Assembly (NCBI GenBank): GCA_004017535.1
Contig: SAJS01000005.1
Span: 292,845-356,844 of the forward strand
DNA: 64,000 nucleotides
Direction: 5' to 3'
Origin: Mesorhizobium sp.
GTDB lineage: Bacteria; Pseudomonadota; Alphaproteobacteria; Rhizobiales; Rhizobiaceae
Part shown: positions 8,098 to 15,670 of the stretch, piece by piece
How positions within the stretch are numbered: the stretch's first letter is position 1
How the letters are laid out: every line of letters starts with the position of its first letter
Translations under genes and position numbers: made by a program
Notes under the pieces: generated by a model
Database searches by the model: none
The model's input: only the letters and a program-made list of their open reading frames with translations
Told to the model about the DNA's origin: nothing

Positions 8098-8910
8098 ATG
8101 AGCAGCTTTCGATTTGCCGCGGTCGGCGACAACTGTATCGATCGCCTCGGAGCGCCGATCGGCCGCTCGCTGGTCGGCGGCAACGCCCTCAACGTTGCCG
8201 TCCAACTCGCCCGGCTTGGCCACGACAGCTTCTATTTCGGTGCCGTGGGCTGCGACGCCGACGGCGAACGCACCCGCGCCGAACTTGCAGCCAATCGGGT
8301 AGCCGTCGAGCACCTGCGCGCAGGCCAGGGCAGCACCGCCTCCACGGACATCAAAGTCTTGCCGTCCGGCGAGCGTCTGATCGCCGCCGAGGATTTCGGC
8401 GCCTGCGCCGGTTATGCGCCGGACCAGGCCGAACTGGCGATCTTGAGGGCGATGGATCACGTCCATATCGGTTGGCTGGACGATGGCGGCGCCTTGCGCA
8501 GGCACCTGTCGCGGGCAGGCGTCAGCGTCTCGCAGGACATCTCGGTCAACGCCGATCCCGCCGATCTCGGTGTGGAGGGTTTGAGGATAGTTTTCTGCTC
8601 GACCGAGCAACGTCGCGCCGCGGCGGAAGCGATGGCGGCGGATCTCCTGTCGCGCGGCGCAGGCTGCGCTGTCGTCATGCGCGGTGCCGAGGGGTCGATG
8701 GCGCTGACGGCCCGCGAGCGCGCCGAGACAGGCATCCGCCCGGTCGAGGTCCTCGACACGACCGGCGCCGGCGACAGTTTCATCGCCGGTTTTCTGCATG
8801 CATGGTTGGCCAGGAAGCCGCTCTTGCAATGCCTCGAAAGCGGCCGCGATCATGCTGCTCTGGCCTGCCGCCATCTCGGCGGCTTTCCCCAGGCGGGGAT
8901 GCCGCATTGA
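8098..8910 (+). CDS. PfkB-family sugar kinase, FrlD-like
   Basis: The 270-residue ribokinase-fold enzyme opens with AAVGDNCIDRLG, matching the 'GDNCxD' start of fructoselysine 6-kinase FrlD. It has GGNALNVAVQLARLG at 27-41 and the ATP/anion-hole signature DTTGAGD at 220-226, with Asp226 as catalytic base. It should phosphorylate C6 of the imported Amadori compound so the SIS deglycase can cleave it. It lies 41 bases behind the deglycase gene and converges with the permease gene, whose stop is only four bases beyond its own. Confidence in kinase family is high, in substrate moderate. Confidence 0.82.
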   Translation: MSSFRFAAVGDNCIDRLGAPIGRSLVGGNALNVAVQLARLGHDSFYFGAVGCDADGERTRAELAANRVAVEHLRAGQGSTASTDIKVLPSGERLIAAEDFGACAGYAPDQAELAILRAMDHVHIGWLDDGGALRRHLSRAGVSVSQDISVNADPADLGVEGLRIVFCSTEQRRAAAEAMAADLLSRGAGCAVVMRGAEGSMALTARERAETGIRPVEVLDTTGAGDSFIAGFLHAWLARKPLLQCLESGRDHAALACRHLGGFPQAGMPH

Positions 8911-8913
8911 AGC

Positions 8914-9885
8914 TCAGCGTTTGAGTGAGCGGCCGAACCGTTCCTCGATGCGGGACTGCAGGAATTCGAGCCCAATGGACAAAAGCCAATAGATCATCGA
9001 GGCGGTGATCAGCATCTCGATATGCCGGAACTCTGTCTGGCCCTGCGTGCGCGCAAGGTACATGATCTCCCAGACGCCAACCACCGAAACCAGGGAGGAA
9101 TCCTTCAGCATTGCGATGAACTGATTGCCGGTCGGCGGCACGATGACCCGCATCGCCTGTGGCAGGATCACCAGAAACATCGTTTGGTTGGGGCTAAGGC
9201 CAAGCGCAGTGGCGCCTTCCGTCTGACCCCTTGGAATGCTTTCGATGCCGGCGCGGAAGATCTCGGTCATATACGCGCCGTAGCAAAGGGACAGCGCCAT
9301 GATCCCGGCAGGCACGGCCCCGATCACATAGCCGACCTGCGGCAGCCCGAGATATATGATGTAGATCTGCATCAGCAGCGGCAGACCGCGAAACAGCGAG
9401 GTGTAGAAGGTCGCCAGCCCATAGACAGTGCCGTTCTTGGAAAGCTTGGCTATGGCGCCGATGAAGGCGATGACCGTGGCGATGGCGATCGAAATGGCGG
9501 AAATGTAGAGCGTGGTCACCACGCCCTGCGAAATGAGGAAACCGATCTTCCTCGCGATGAACGAAAAGGACAGATCGAACGAATAGAAGAACAGCATCAG
9601 CAGCACGAACAGCTCGATCCATACGGCCACGATCTGCTGCTTGCGCCCGAGTTGCTGCAGCGCTTTCCAGTTAACGGCCACGATCAGCGCGATCAGCACC
9701 GCCGAGACGCCTCGCGCCACCACGGGGTTGGCCGCAAGCCATTCGATCGAGCCCGGGATGAGCTTGCCGATCCAATCGGCCTTGATGCCAAGACCGTAGA
9801 GGCCCGCGGCGAAAGCGGCGAGCGCCAGCCACACGCCGATGCGCCGCGCGGCGTCCGGATAATTGAGCAGCAGTCTGCCGATCAC
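8914..9885 (-). CDS. Amino-acid ABC transporter permease (HisM/GlnP type)
   Basis: The 323-residue membrane protein has several N-terminal membrane segments before the polar amino-acid permease core. The core carries TTLYISAISIAIATVIAF and the cytoplasmic EAA-type loop EIFRAGIESIPRGQTEGATALGLSPNQ that contacts the ATPase. It ends FGRSLKR. The start is GTG behind AGGGATA. It is the last gene of a minus-strand unit: binding protein, oxidase, permease. No ATP-binding subunit is encoded nearby, so the ATPase must come from elsewhere. Cargo is inferred to be an amino-acid conjugate from its neighbours. Confidence 0.85.
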   Translation of the reverse strand: MIGRLLLNYPDAARRIGVWLALAAFAAGLYGLGIKADWIGKLIPGSIEWLAANPVVARGVSAVLIALIVAVNWKALQQLGRKQQIVAVWIELFVLLMLFFYSFDLSFSFIARKIGFLISQGVVTTLYISAISIAIATVIAFIGAIAKLSKNGTVYGLATFYTSLFRGLPLLMQIYIIYLGLPQVGYVIGAVPAGIMALSLCYGAYMTEIFRAGIESIPRGQTEGATALGLSPNQTMFLVILPQAMRVIVPPTGNQFIAMLKDSSLVSVVGVWEIMYLARTQGQTEFRHIEMLITASMIYWLLSIGLEFLQSRIEERFGRSLKR

Positions 9886-9904
9886 CTGTCGATATCCCTT
9901 CTGG

Positions 9905-11185
9905 TCAGTGGGGGCGTTCCCGCCACCAATCTTGCGCCTGCAGCTTCCAATAGGTGAGTTGCGCCGCGGCGAGCCCCACCGGTCCGCCCGCCCAGGCCAG
10001 TCCGAACGGCGCGAACAGACGGTAGCGGTCGGACTGGCCGAGTATCGCCTCGGCGACCACCTTGCCGGCTAAGGCCGTCGTGTTGATGCCGTGGCCGCCA
10101 AACGCCGTCAGATACCAGACGCCTGGCTGCAGTTCCCCGACCTGGGGCATCAGGTGGCGGGCGTAGGCCATCAGTCCCGACCATGCGAGTTCGGTCCTGA
10201 GCGTAGCGAGTTGGGGGTAGGTTCCAACCATCTCCCGGCGCAACTCCCTGGCCAGCGCCGCGGGCGAAGCGGCCCGGGTGGTGATGCGCCCACCCCAGAG
10301 CAGCCGCTTTCCATCTTCCACGACGCGGTAGTAGTCGCCGGCCCTGCGGTTGTCGCCGACGGCGTCCGTCGTCGCGATGGCGCTGGCGATGAGTTCGGGA
10401 GCCTCCTCGCTCAGCATCACGTAGGTCGCAATCGGCAGGACGGCCCGCTTCAGCCGGCCGACCAGCGGTCCCGTGTAGCCGCCTGTGGCAAACACCGCTT
10501 GCCGCGCGCGCACTTCGCCGCTTGCGGTGCGTATGGTCTTTTTCGGGCCGTCGAGCCTGGCCTCGATCGCGCTGGAGCCCTCGTGAATTCTGCCGCCCAG
10601 CCGCTCGATCTCGACGCCGACGGCGCGCAGATAGTTGAGCGGATGCATGTGGAAGGCGCTGGCATCGCGCAGGCCTTGGTAGTAGCGGTCGGAATGCAGC
10701 AGCGCGCGCACCTGGTCGCGCTCAAGATAGTCGAGCGGATAGTCGAAATCCCGGGCGAGCCTCTCGGCATGCGCCTTCAGTTCGGCACCGCCGTCATGGC
10801 GCAGCACGCTCATGATCCCGGGGCGAGGCTTCGCAGCCGTGATGTCGAGATCTCTGATCGTTTGTCGCACGAAATCGACGCCCTCGATCGACAGCCGGTG
10901 CAGCTCTTGTGCCGCCGCGGCGCCGGCCATCGCGGCGATCTTGTCGCTGCCGGTCGCGAAGCCGGGACTGACGAAGCCTCCGTTGCGGCCAGAGGCGCCG
11001 AAGCCGATGCTCTCGGCTTCGAGCAGCACGACCTGCTCTCCGGCGCGCGCTAGCTGCAGCGCCGTCGTCAGACCGGCCAGTCCGCCGCCGACAACGACTG
11101 TGTCGCATTCGGCGGGCCCTGCGAGCGGTGGTCTGACCTTCTCGTCGGCAAGGGTGCGGCGATAATAGGTGTCGGGATAGCTCAT
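9905..11185 (-). CDS. FAD-dependent amine/amino-acid oxidase (DAO family, PuuB/OrdL-like)
   Basis: The 426-residue protein has an N-terminal Rossmann motif (TVVVGGGLAGLTTALQLARAG, residues about 29-49) preceded by an N-terminal arm typical of gamma-glutamylputrescine oxidase-like proteins. A GASGRNGGFVSPG segment follows. The C-terminal FAD contact reads TAFGGHGINTTALAG. It should oxidise a C-N bond in a secondary amine or amino acid. Given the deglycase and kinase next door, an amadoriase-like reaction on fructosyl amino acids, as in SocD of the Agrobacterium santhopine pathway, is a reasonable guess, but sequence alone does not fix the substrate. It sits between the binding protein and permease genes. 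Confidence 0.82.
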   Translation of the reverse strand: MSYPDTYYRRTLADEKVRPPLAGPAECDTVVVGGGLAGLTTALQLARAGEQVVLLEAESIGFGASGRNGGFVSPGFATGSDKIAAMAGAAAAQELHRLSIEGVDFVRQTIRDLDITAAKPRPGIMSVLRHDGGAELKAHAERLARDFDYPLDYLERDQVRALLHSDRYYQGLRDASAFHMHPLNYLRAVGVEIERLGGRIHEGSSAIEARLDGPKKTIRTASGEVRARQAVFATGGYTGPLVGRLKRAVLPIATYVMLSEEAPELIASAIATTDAVGDNRRAGDYYRVVEDGKRLLWGGRITTRAASPAALARELRREMVGTYPQLATLRTELAWSGLMAYARHLMPQVGELQPGVWYLTAFGGHGINTTALAGKVVAEAILGQSDRYRLFAPFGLAWAGGPVGLAAAQLTYWKLQAQDWWRERPH

Positions 11186-11236
11186 GACGGGTTCTGATGG
11201 AAGCAGGCGGTCTTGAGAGGCCGCCCGCGATGAGCG

Positions 11237-12064
11237 TCAATCGGCGCTGTAGTTCTTGCCGTACCACTTGGTGGTCAGCGTGGCGAGCGTGCCGTCTTTT
11301 TTCATCTGGTCGATGATGCCGCCGATCTTGGTGGTCCACTCGGCGTCGCCCTTGTCCGCGATCACTACCAGCGGCTCGCGAAACGCGTAGTCACCGGGCA
11401 GGATGCGCAGCGGATAACCGTTCTTGATGGCGTTTTGAGCGGTCTGCTCGGGCGCGATGACTGCGTCGAGCCGCACCCCGTCCCCCAATCTCAGATCGTC
11501 GAAGGGCAGCATGGAATCGGCGAAAGTCCGGATCTCGCCCGGCTGCAGCTTGTATTGGATCGGCGGAAGGCCGGGGGCATCGATCTCCAATTGGCGGCGG
11601 ATGAAATCTTCCGAGGTGGTGGCGGTCTCGACGCCGATGACCTTGCCGTTCAGATCGTCCACGGACTTCGCCTTGCTGTCTTTGTGGACCACATAAACAT
11701 AGGGGCTGTAATAATAGATGCCGGCGAAATCGATCACCTTGGATCGGGCCTTGGTTGGCGTCACCGAGCCAACGCCAAGATCATAGCGGCCTTGCCAGTG
11801 GCCTCCGGTCATGGTTGCCCAATCGGGCGTCTCGAAGCTGACTTCGACGCCCAGGCGCTTGGCGATCTCTTTGGAGACGTCGATATCGAAGCCGACCAAC
11901 TGGTTGCTTTCGTCGAGAAAGCTCTGCGGCGGCCAGCCGCTGTTGGTCGCAACCACCATGGCCTTCTTGGATGTGACGCGATCGAGCGTCTCTCCCGCCC
12001 ACGCCGCCGACGCGAATGCGAGCGCGCCGGCAGCCAGCGCGAAACAAGCGATAAATCTCCTCAC
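11237..12064 (-). CDS. Amino-acid ABC transporter substrate-binding protein
   Basis: The 275-residue protein has a signal peptide (VRRFIACFALAAGALAFAS, cleavage after AWA). The solute-binding fold of the polar amino-acid family follows: SGWPPQSFLDESNQLVGFDID, then SVTPTKARSKVIDFAG. The GTG start at 12064 is preferred because AGGGAGG lies four bases upstream. The longer frame from 12103 would read through that site and through the operator palindrome at 12088-12098. It is the first gene of the unit with oxidase and permease. It should bind the sugar-amino acid conjugate in the periplasm. Confidence 0.87.
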   Translation of the reverse strand: MRRFIACFALAAGALAFASAAWAGETLDRVTSKKAMVVATNSGWPPQSFLDESNQLVGFDIDVSKEIAKRLGVEVSFETPDWATMTGGHWQGRYDLGVGSVTPTKARSKVIDFAGIYYYSPYVYVVHKDSKAKSVDDLNGKVIGVETATTSEDFIRRQLEIDAPGLPPIQYKLQPGEIRTFADSMLPFDDLRLGDGVRLDAVIAPEQTAQNAIKNGYPLRILPGDYAFREPLVVIADKGDAEWTTKIGGIIDQMKKDGTLATLTTKWYGKNYSAD

Positions 12065-12087
12065 GAAACCTCCCTCTCGTATGTAAG

Positions 12088-12098
12088 ATGTCTGACAA
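12088..12098. promoter_or_regulatory. Candidate GntR operator, site 3 (ATGTCTGACAA)
   Basis: ATGTC-T-GACAA, a palindrome with one mismatch, lies 23 bases upstream of the binding-protein start. It matches the two sites flanking the GntR/FrlB promoter region 5 kb away. The shared site is the main reason to put the transport unit and the deglycase unit in one regulon. Confidence 0.55.
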
Positions 12099-12127
12099 CG
12101 CAACTTGTCCGTAAGCGAGAGGGTTAG

Positions 12128-12462
12128 TCAAGCGTCTTTGTCGGCGCATCGTCGAGTTTTGGCCTGCGATGCGTTGGCGCCGACGAACCATGCCAGCACC
12201 TTGCCGTTCATGCAGCGGTAGTTGGCCCTCGTCCGTAGCTCCTGCTCCTGCGCCGCGCTCCTGGCGGCGGGAAACAGTTTTTTGAACGCCTTGATCGTGC
12301 CGTTGTAAAGCTCATGCGAATAGGGGCAGACAGTGTCGTCACTTGACGGCAGAAGCTGTAGAGATCCTGCGCCGCGGCAGCCGGCGCCGCCGCGCTGCCG
12401 CGCTGCCGACAAGGCCGAAAGCAGCGCTGGGGCAAGGAAGCCGATTGTCGAACGCGGTCATC
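12128..12462 (-). pseudogene. Frameshifted small secreted cysteine protein
   Basis: A good start (GGAGG before ATG at 12462) opens MTAFDNRLP, but that frame ends soon. The next frame carries the apparent signal-peptide end and mature start APAAAAQDLYSFCRQ. The third frame carries TVCPYSHELYNGTIKAFKKL and, further on, NYRCMNGKVLAWFVG to the stop at 12128. Together they read as one exported protein of about 100 residues with three to four cysteines, broken by two frameshifts. It may be decayed or carry sequencing errors. The intact family is unknown to me. Confidence 0.5.
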
Positions 12463-12541
12463 GTGACCTCCTTGGTTGACCGGAGCAAAGCGCGCTACAA
12501 ATCGTTAGACCCGATAGTGCAGGTTGCAGGAGTGGCAAGCA

Positions 12542-13078
12542 TTGGCGCAACAAGTCAAATGGCAGGAGCCTCTCTCCTTTCGCTTCGCCGATGACGGGCT
12601 GGTGCCCAATCACCCGCGCTGGCCGATGCTTGTCTATCCGGGCGCGGTGCCACTGCCGGACGATGTCGATCCGGCGGCCATCTTCGAGGATATTTTCGCC
12701 GCCAATGGCTGGGGCGACAGCTGGCGGAACGGCATCTACAGCTTCGTTCACTACCATTCGCGCATACATGAGGTTCTGGGCATCGCGCGCGGCGCCGCCG
12801 AGGTGCGCTTCGGCGGCGACAAGGGCAAGGTGCTTGAGGTCCAGGCGGGCGACGTGGCGGTGCTGCCCGCCGGCACGGGCCACCAGCGCCTGTCCGGCTC
12901 GGCCGATCTCCTGGTGGTCGGCGCATATCCGCCGTTCGGCACATACGATCTGTGCCGCAGCCCCGAGCAGCATGCCGAGGCGCTGCGCAGGATCCCTGAG
13001 GTCCACCGGCCGGACAAGGATCCGCTTTTTGGCGACGACGGGCCGCTGCTGAAAGCGTGGAGCAGTTTGGCGGCCTGA
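12542..13078 (+). CDS. YjlB-like cupin protein
   Basis: The 178-residue single-domain cupin shows PNHPRWPMLVYPGAVPLP, then YSFVHYHSRIHEVLGIARG (the metal-type cupin motif 1), and AGDVAVLPAGTGHQRL (motif 2). It is typical of the YjlB branch known from Bacillus and many proteobacteria. The function of that branch is unknown. No ATG fits the conserved start. TTG at 12542 has AGGAG nine bases upstream, and TTG at 12524 is an alternative. Intergenic space toward the pseudogene suggests it has its own promoter. Confidence 0.75.
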   Translation: MAQQVKWQEPLSFRFADDGLVPNHPRWPMLVYPGAVPLPDDVDPAAIFEDIFAANGWGDSWRNGIYSFVHYHSRIHEVLGIARGAAEVRFGGDKGKVLEVQAGDVAVLPAGTGHQRLSGSADLLVVGAYPPFGTYDLCRSPEQHAEALRRIPEVHRPDKDPLFGDDGPLLKAWSSLAA

Positions 13079-13098
13079 ACCGCAACGCGGCGGTCAGC

Positions 13099-13458
13099 TT
13101 ACGGATAATGCTCCTTCTTCGGCGCATAGATTGCCGGATCGAAATCCAGCTCCTTCGGCAGCGGCCGGCTTGAGCACTGCAGGTGCGTCTGGCGGGCGAG
13201 CAGCAGCCGCTGCTGCCGCTCATGCTCCTTCACGGCCGCCACCATCCCCATGCTGTAGGGTCCAAGCAGCACACCGAACCCCCAGCCAGGATGGTCCTTC
13301 TCGCGCTGCGCATAGTCGGCTGCAGCGGCGCGGGCCTGCTGGCATCCCGGCGATGCCCATTTCGGATCCTGTTGCGACAGCGAGGCGCCATAGTCGGCCG
13401 GCGAGGACACGCATCCAGCCACACCCGCGCAGAGCGCGGCGATCACCGCATTTCGCAT
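13099..13458 (-). CDS. Small putative lipoprotein
   Basis: The 119-residue product begins MRNAVIAALCAGVAGCVSS. The lipobox is AGVAGC, so Cys16 would be lipidated and the protein anchored in the envelope. The mature part has a GWGFGVLLGPYSMGMVAAV hydrophobic patch followed by a basic helix (KEHERQQRLLLARQ). Two further cysteines may pair. I do not know a function. It is convergent with the cupin gene. Confidence 0.65.
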   Translation of the reverse strand: MRNAVIAALCAGVAGCVSSPADYGASLSQQDPKWASPGCQQARAAAADYAQREKDHPGWGFGVLLGPYSMGMVAAVKEHERQQRLLLARQTHLQCSSRPLPKELDFDPAIYAPKKEHYP

Positions 13459-13688
13459 CCTTGAGTCCTCGCTAAATTAGGCGGCACAGTACACGGAACG
13501 CTTCTTTGCACAAGCGAGATAGCGCGAGCCTGCGGATGAGACGGGATGCTCCCCGGGCGGCTGCAGCCGGCAGCTGGACTGGCGGACATGGCCTGCCGCG
13601 ATCCACGACCGAAGCGACCACGCCGCCGGCCTCGGTCAAGACCTATGCCAGCCGCCAGCATCCCGACCATTATTGAACGCAGCCCCGC

Positions 13689-14240
13689 TCAGAATCTGCG
13701 GCTGAGATAGGCCGATCCGCCAAGCCCAAAGCGCCATTCGAATTCCACCGCCTTGGTCAGGCCGATCCGGCGGCCGCTGACGATGGCGGAGGGATCGGCC
13801 CGCGACGGGGCGAACTCGAAAGGCGGCGCGGTCAGCGGCAGCCGGTTGTGCGAGCCGTCGACGGCCAGCGCCTGGCAGAGCTTGCCGGGCCCGGAGCAGA
13901 GCAGCCGCTCGTCAGCTACGCCGCGCCGGCCGTGCATCTCGGCAATGCCGGACAGCGGCTGGAGCGCGCGGATCAGCACGGCGCTGCCCGGCAGGCACAC
14001 CGCGTTCAGGCACCAGTGCAGGCCGTAGGAGCGGTACACATAGGCCGTGCCGGGCGCGCCATACATCGGCGCGTTGCGCGGCGTGCGGCCACGATACGCG
14101 TGTGAGGCGGGATCGTCGGGCCGATAGGCCTCGGTCTCGACGATGATGCCGCCGATACCGGATAGCGCAAGCGTGGCGCCGATCAGGTCGCGGGCGACCA
14201 CGAGCGCGTCGCGGGCGAAGAAATCGCGATCAGGCGGCAT
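13689..14240 (-). CDS. DNA-3-methyladenine glycosylase (AAG/MPG family)
   Basis: The 183-residue enzyme opens DRDFFARDALVVARDLIGATL and has the active-site strand IIVETEAY. The family-specific stretch PMYGAPGTAYVYRSYGLHWCLN follows, then LCSGPGKLCQAL, all expected for the alkyladenine glycosylase fold that removes alkylated purines in base excision repair. Length is normal for bacteria. Its start overlaps the end of the TetR gene by eleven bases, so the repair enzyme is probably co-expressed with that regulator. Confidence 0.92.
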   Translation of the reverse strand: MPPDRDFFARDALVVARDLIGATLALSGIGGIIVETEAYRPDDPASHAYRGRTPRNAPMYGAPGTAYVYRSYGLHWCLNAVCLPGSAVLIRALQPLSGIAEMHGRRGVADERLLCSGPGKLCQALAVDGSHNRLPLTAPPFEFAPSRADPSAIVSGRRIGLTKAVEFEWRFGLGGSAYLSRRF

Positions 14241-14853
14241 GGCGGCGCGTGCTGGTCAGATAGGCCATGATCATCCTGCCGCATTGGTCGATCGCCCGCT
14301 CGCCGCGAACACTGACCGGATGCCGCTCGATGGCGCGATGGACCACGTTTTCCAGCAGCGTCTCGATGAGCGCGGCCGCCTCGCCAAGGTCGAGATCGGG
14401 CGCGATCTCGTGCCGATGCCGCGCCAGCTGGCCCTCGATGATCCCCGCGATCCGGTCGCCGACCTCGCGGACCTTTTCCGCGCGATAACGCGGTGCCAGC
14501 TCGTTCAGCGCCAAATGGAGTTTCGGGTCATGCGGATGCGCGACCATGGCCACCTCGATCATGGCGCCGATGGTTTCCTCAAGCGATCCATATGGGCGCA
14601 TCTCCACCGCCTCGATGAACGCGGCCGACAGCTTCTCGGCATAGTAGTCGATCATCGCCGCCGCCAACGCCTGCTTGTTCGGGAAATACTGGTAGAGTGA
14701 GCCGACGCTCACACCGGCGCGCTCGGCGACCCGTGCCGTGGTCAAAGCCTCGAAGCCGAGGTCGGTCAAAAGCTGAGCCGCCGCCTGGAGAATCGCCTCC
14801 ACAGTGGCCCGCGCGCGCTGCTGCCGGGGAAATTTGCGTTGCATTACATCCAT
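14230..14853 (-). CDS. TetR-family transcriptional regulator
   Basis: This 207-residue regulator has a clear N-terminal TetR helix-turn-helix at about residues 15-60 (ILQAAAQLLTDLGFEALTTARVAERAGVSVGSLYQYFPNK, seen in parts). An alpha-helical ligand domain follows, ending in a C-terminal RRHAA tail. Three in-frame ATGs lie close together at the start (ATGGATGTAATG region), so the true start is uncertain by three residues. It is upstream of and overlaps the DNA glycosylase gene, and is divergent from the small membrane protein gene at 14995, the likely target. Confidence 0.88.
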   Translation of the reverse strand: MDVMQRKFPRQQRARATVEAILQAAAQLLTDLGFEALTTARVAERAGVSVGSLYQYFPNKQALAAAMIDYYAEKLSAAFIEAVEMRPYGSLEETIGAMIEVAMVAHPHDPKLHLALNELAPRYRAEKVREVGDRIAGIIEGQLARHRHEIAPDLDLGEAAALIETLLENVVHRAIERHPVSVRGERAIDQCGRMIMAYLTSTRRHAA

Positions 14854-14994
14854 TTAGCCGACCGCGCTGAATCGAGTCCGAAAAGCGAATACAAAATGTG
14901 ACGAAACCGTCACATATTCGGCGAACCATTGCAAGCGAGGCATCACGGGCCGATCGATGCGGGTCCCGAATGCCGGAAACCTGGAGATAAACCC

Positions 14995-15441
14995 ATGGTC
15001 TATACAGGCATGCTCGATGTCCACGCCTTCGGTATGATGGCGGCCGTCCTGCTGTTCGTGACAACGGAACTCCTCCTGTTCGCCGGTGGAAGGGCAGGGC
15101 TGGCGCGGTTCGCGCTCTATGCCAGCCGCTTTGGCAACATGCTCGCCATGATCGGCATGCTTGCCGGCATCGGGCTGATCTATCTCGGCGGCTGGCCGCT
15201 CACCACGCCATGGCTGCTGTTTTCCTTTGTCCTGATCGCCATCATGATGGTGGTCAGCCGACGCTTCGTGCGGCCCTGGCAGCAAAGGTTTCAGGCCGCC
15301 GTTGCCGGCGCGTCGCATGCCGATCTGGACGCGCTGGCCGGCGATCGCCGGGCGCTTGTTGGCCGTGCCGCAGTGTTAGCCCTGTTCGTGCTGGTCGCGG
15401 CTATGATGATGCTGAAGCCGGAACTGGCGCAGCTCACATAA
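14995..15441 (+). CDS. Four-helix integral membrane protein
   Basis: The 148-residue protein has about four membrane segments: residues 11-28, 47-65, 72-92 and 124-142. A basic cytoplasmic loop (SRRFVRPWQQR) lies between the third and fourth. It resembles small DUF2269-type membrane proteins, a placement I hold only loosely. The start follows GGAGATAAACCC. It is divergent from the TetR gene, with about 140 bases between the starts. TetR regulators often control such adjacent membrane genes. Confidence 0.65.
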   Translation: MVYTGMLDVHAFGMMAAVLLFVTTELLLFAGGRAGLARFALYASRFGNMLAMIGMLAGIGLIYLGGWPLTTPWLLFSFVLIAIMMVVSRRFVRPWQQRFQAAVAGASHADLDALAGDRRALVGRAAVLALFVLVAAMMMLKPELAQLT

Positions 15442-15670
15442 ACGAGCGGCGGAGATGCGCGGCAAAGGCGCTTCGGCCCAGAGCAATGCCCGTAAACCGC
15501 CGGGGCGCGGCTTCCTCATAGGCGATCCGCAGATCGGCTGTCTCGGTGAAGCGGTGCATGGGCTGCTCCTCGGCGCTGTCGCCGACTCAACCTGCCGATG
15601 GCCACTATGGCATCCGCCGTCCACCTGGAGTGGGATACGCGGCGCTGCCGTGGGCGAGACGTTGTGATGC

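Noticed and set aside
13443-13670. A 75-residue minus-strand frame upstream of the lipoprotein gene
   Set aside because: No family, weak start, and it overlaps the lipoprotein start region.
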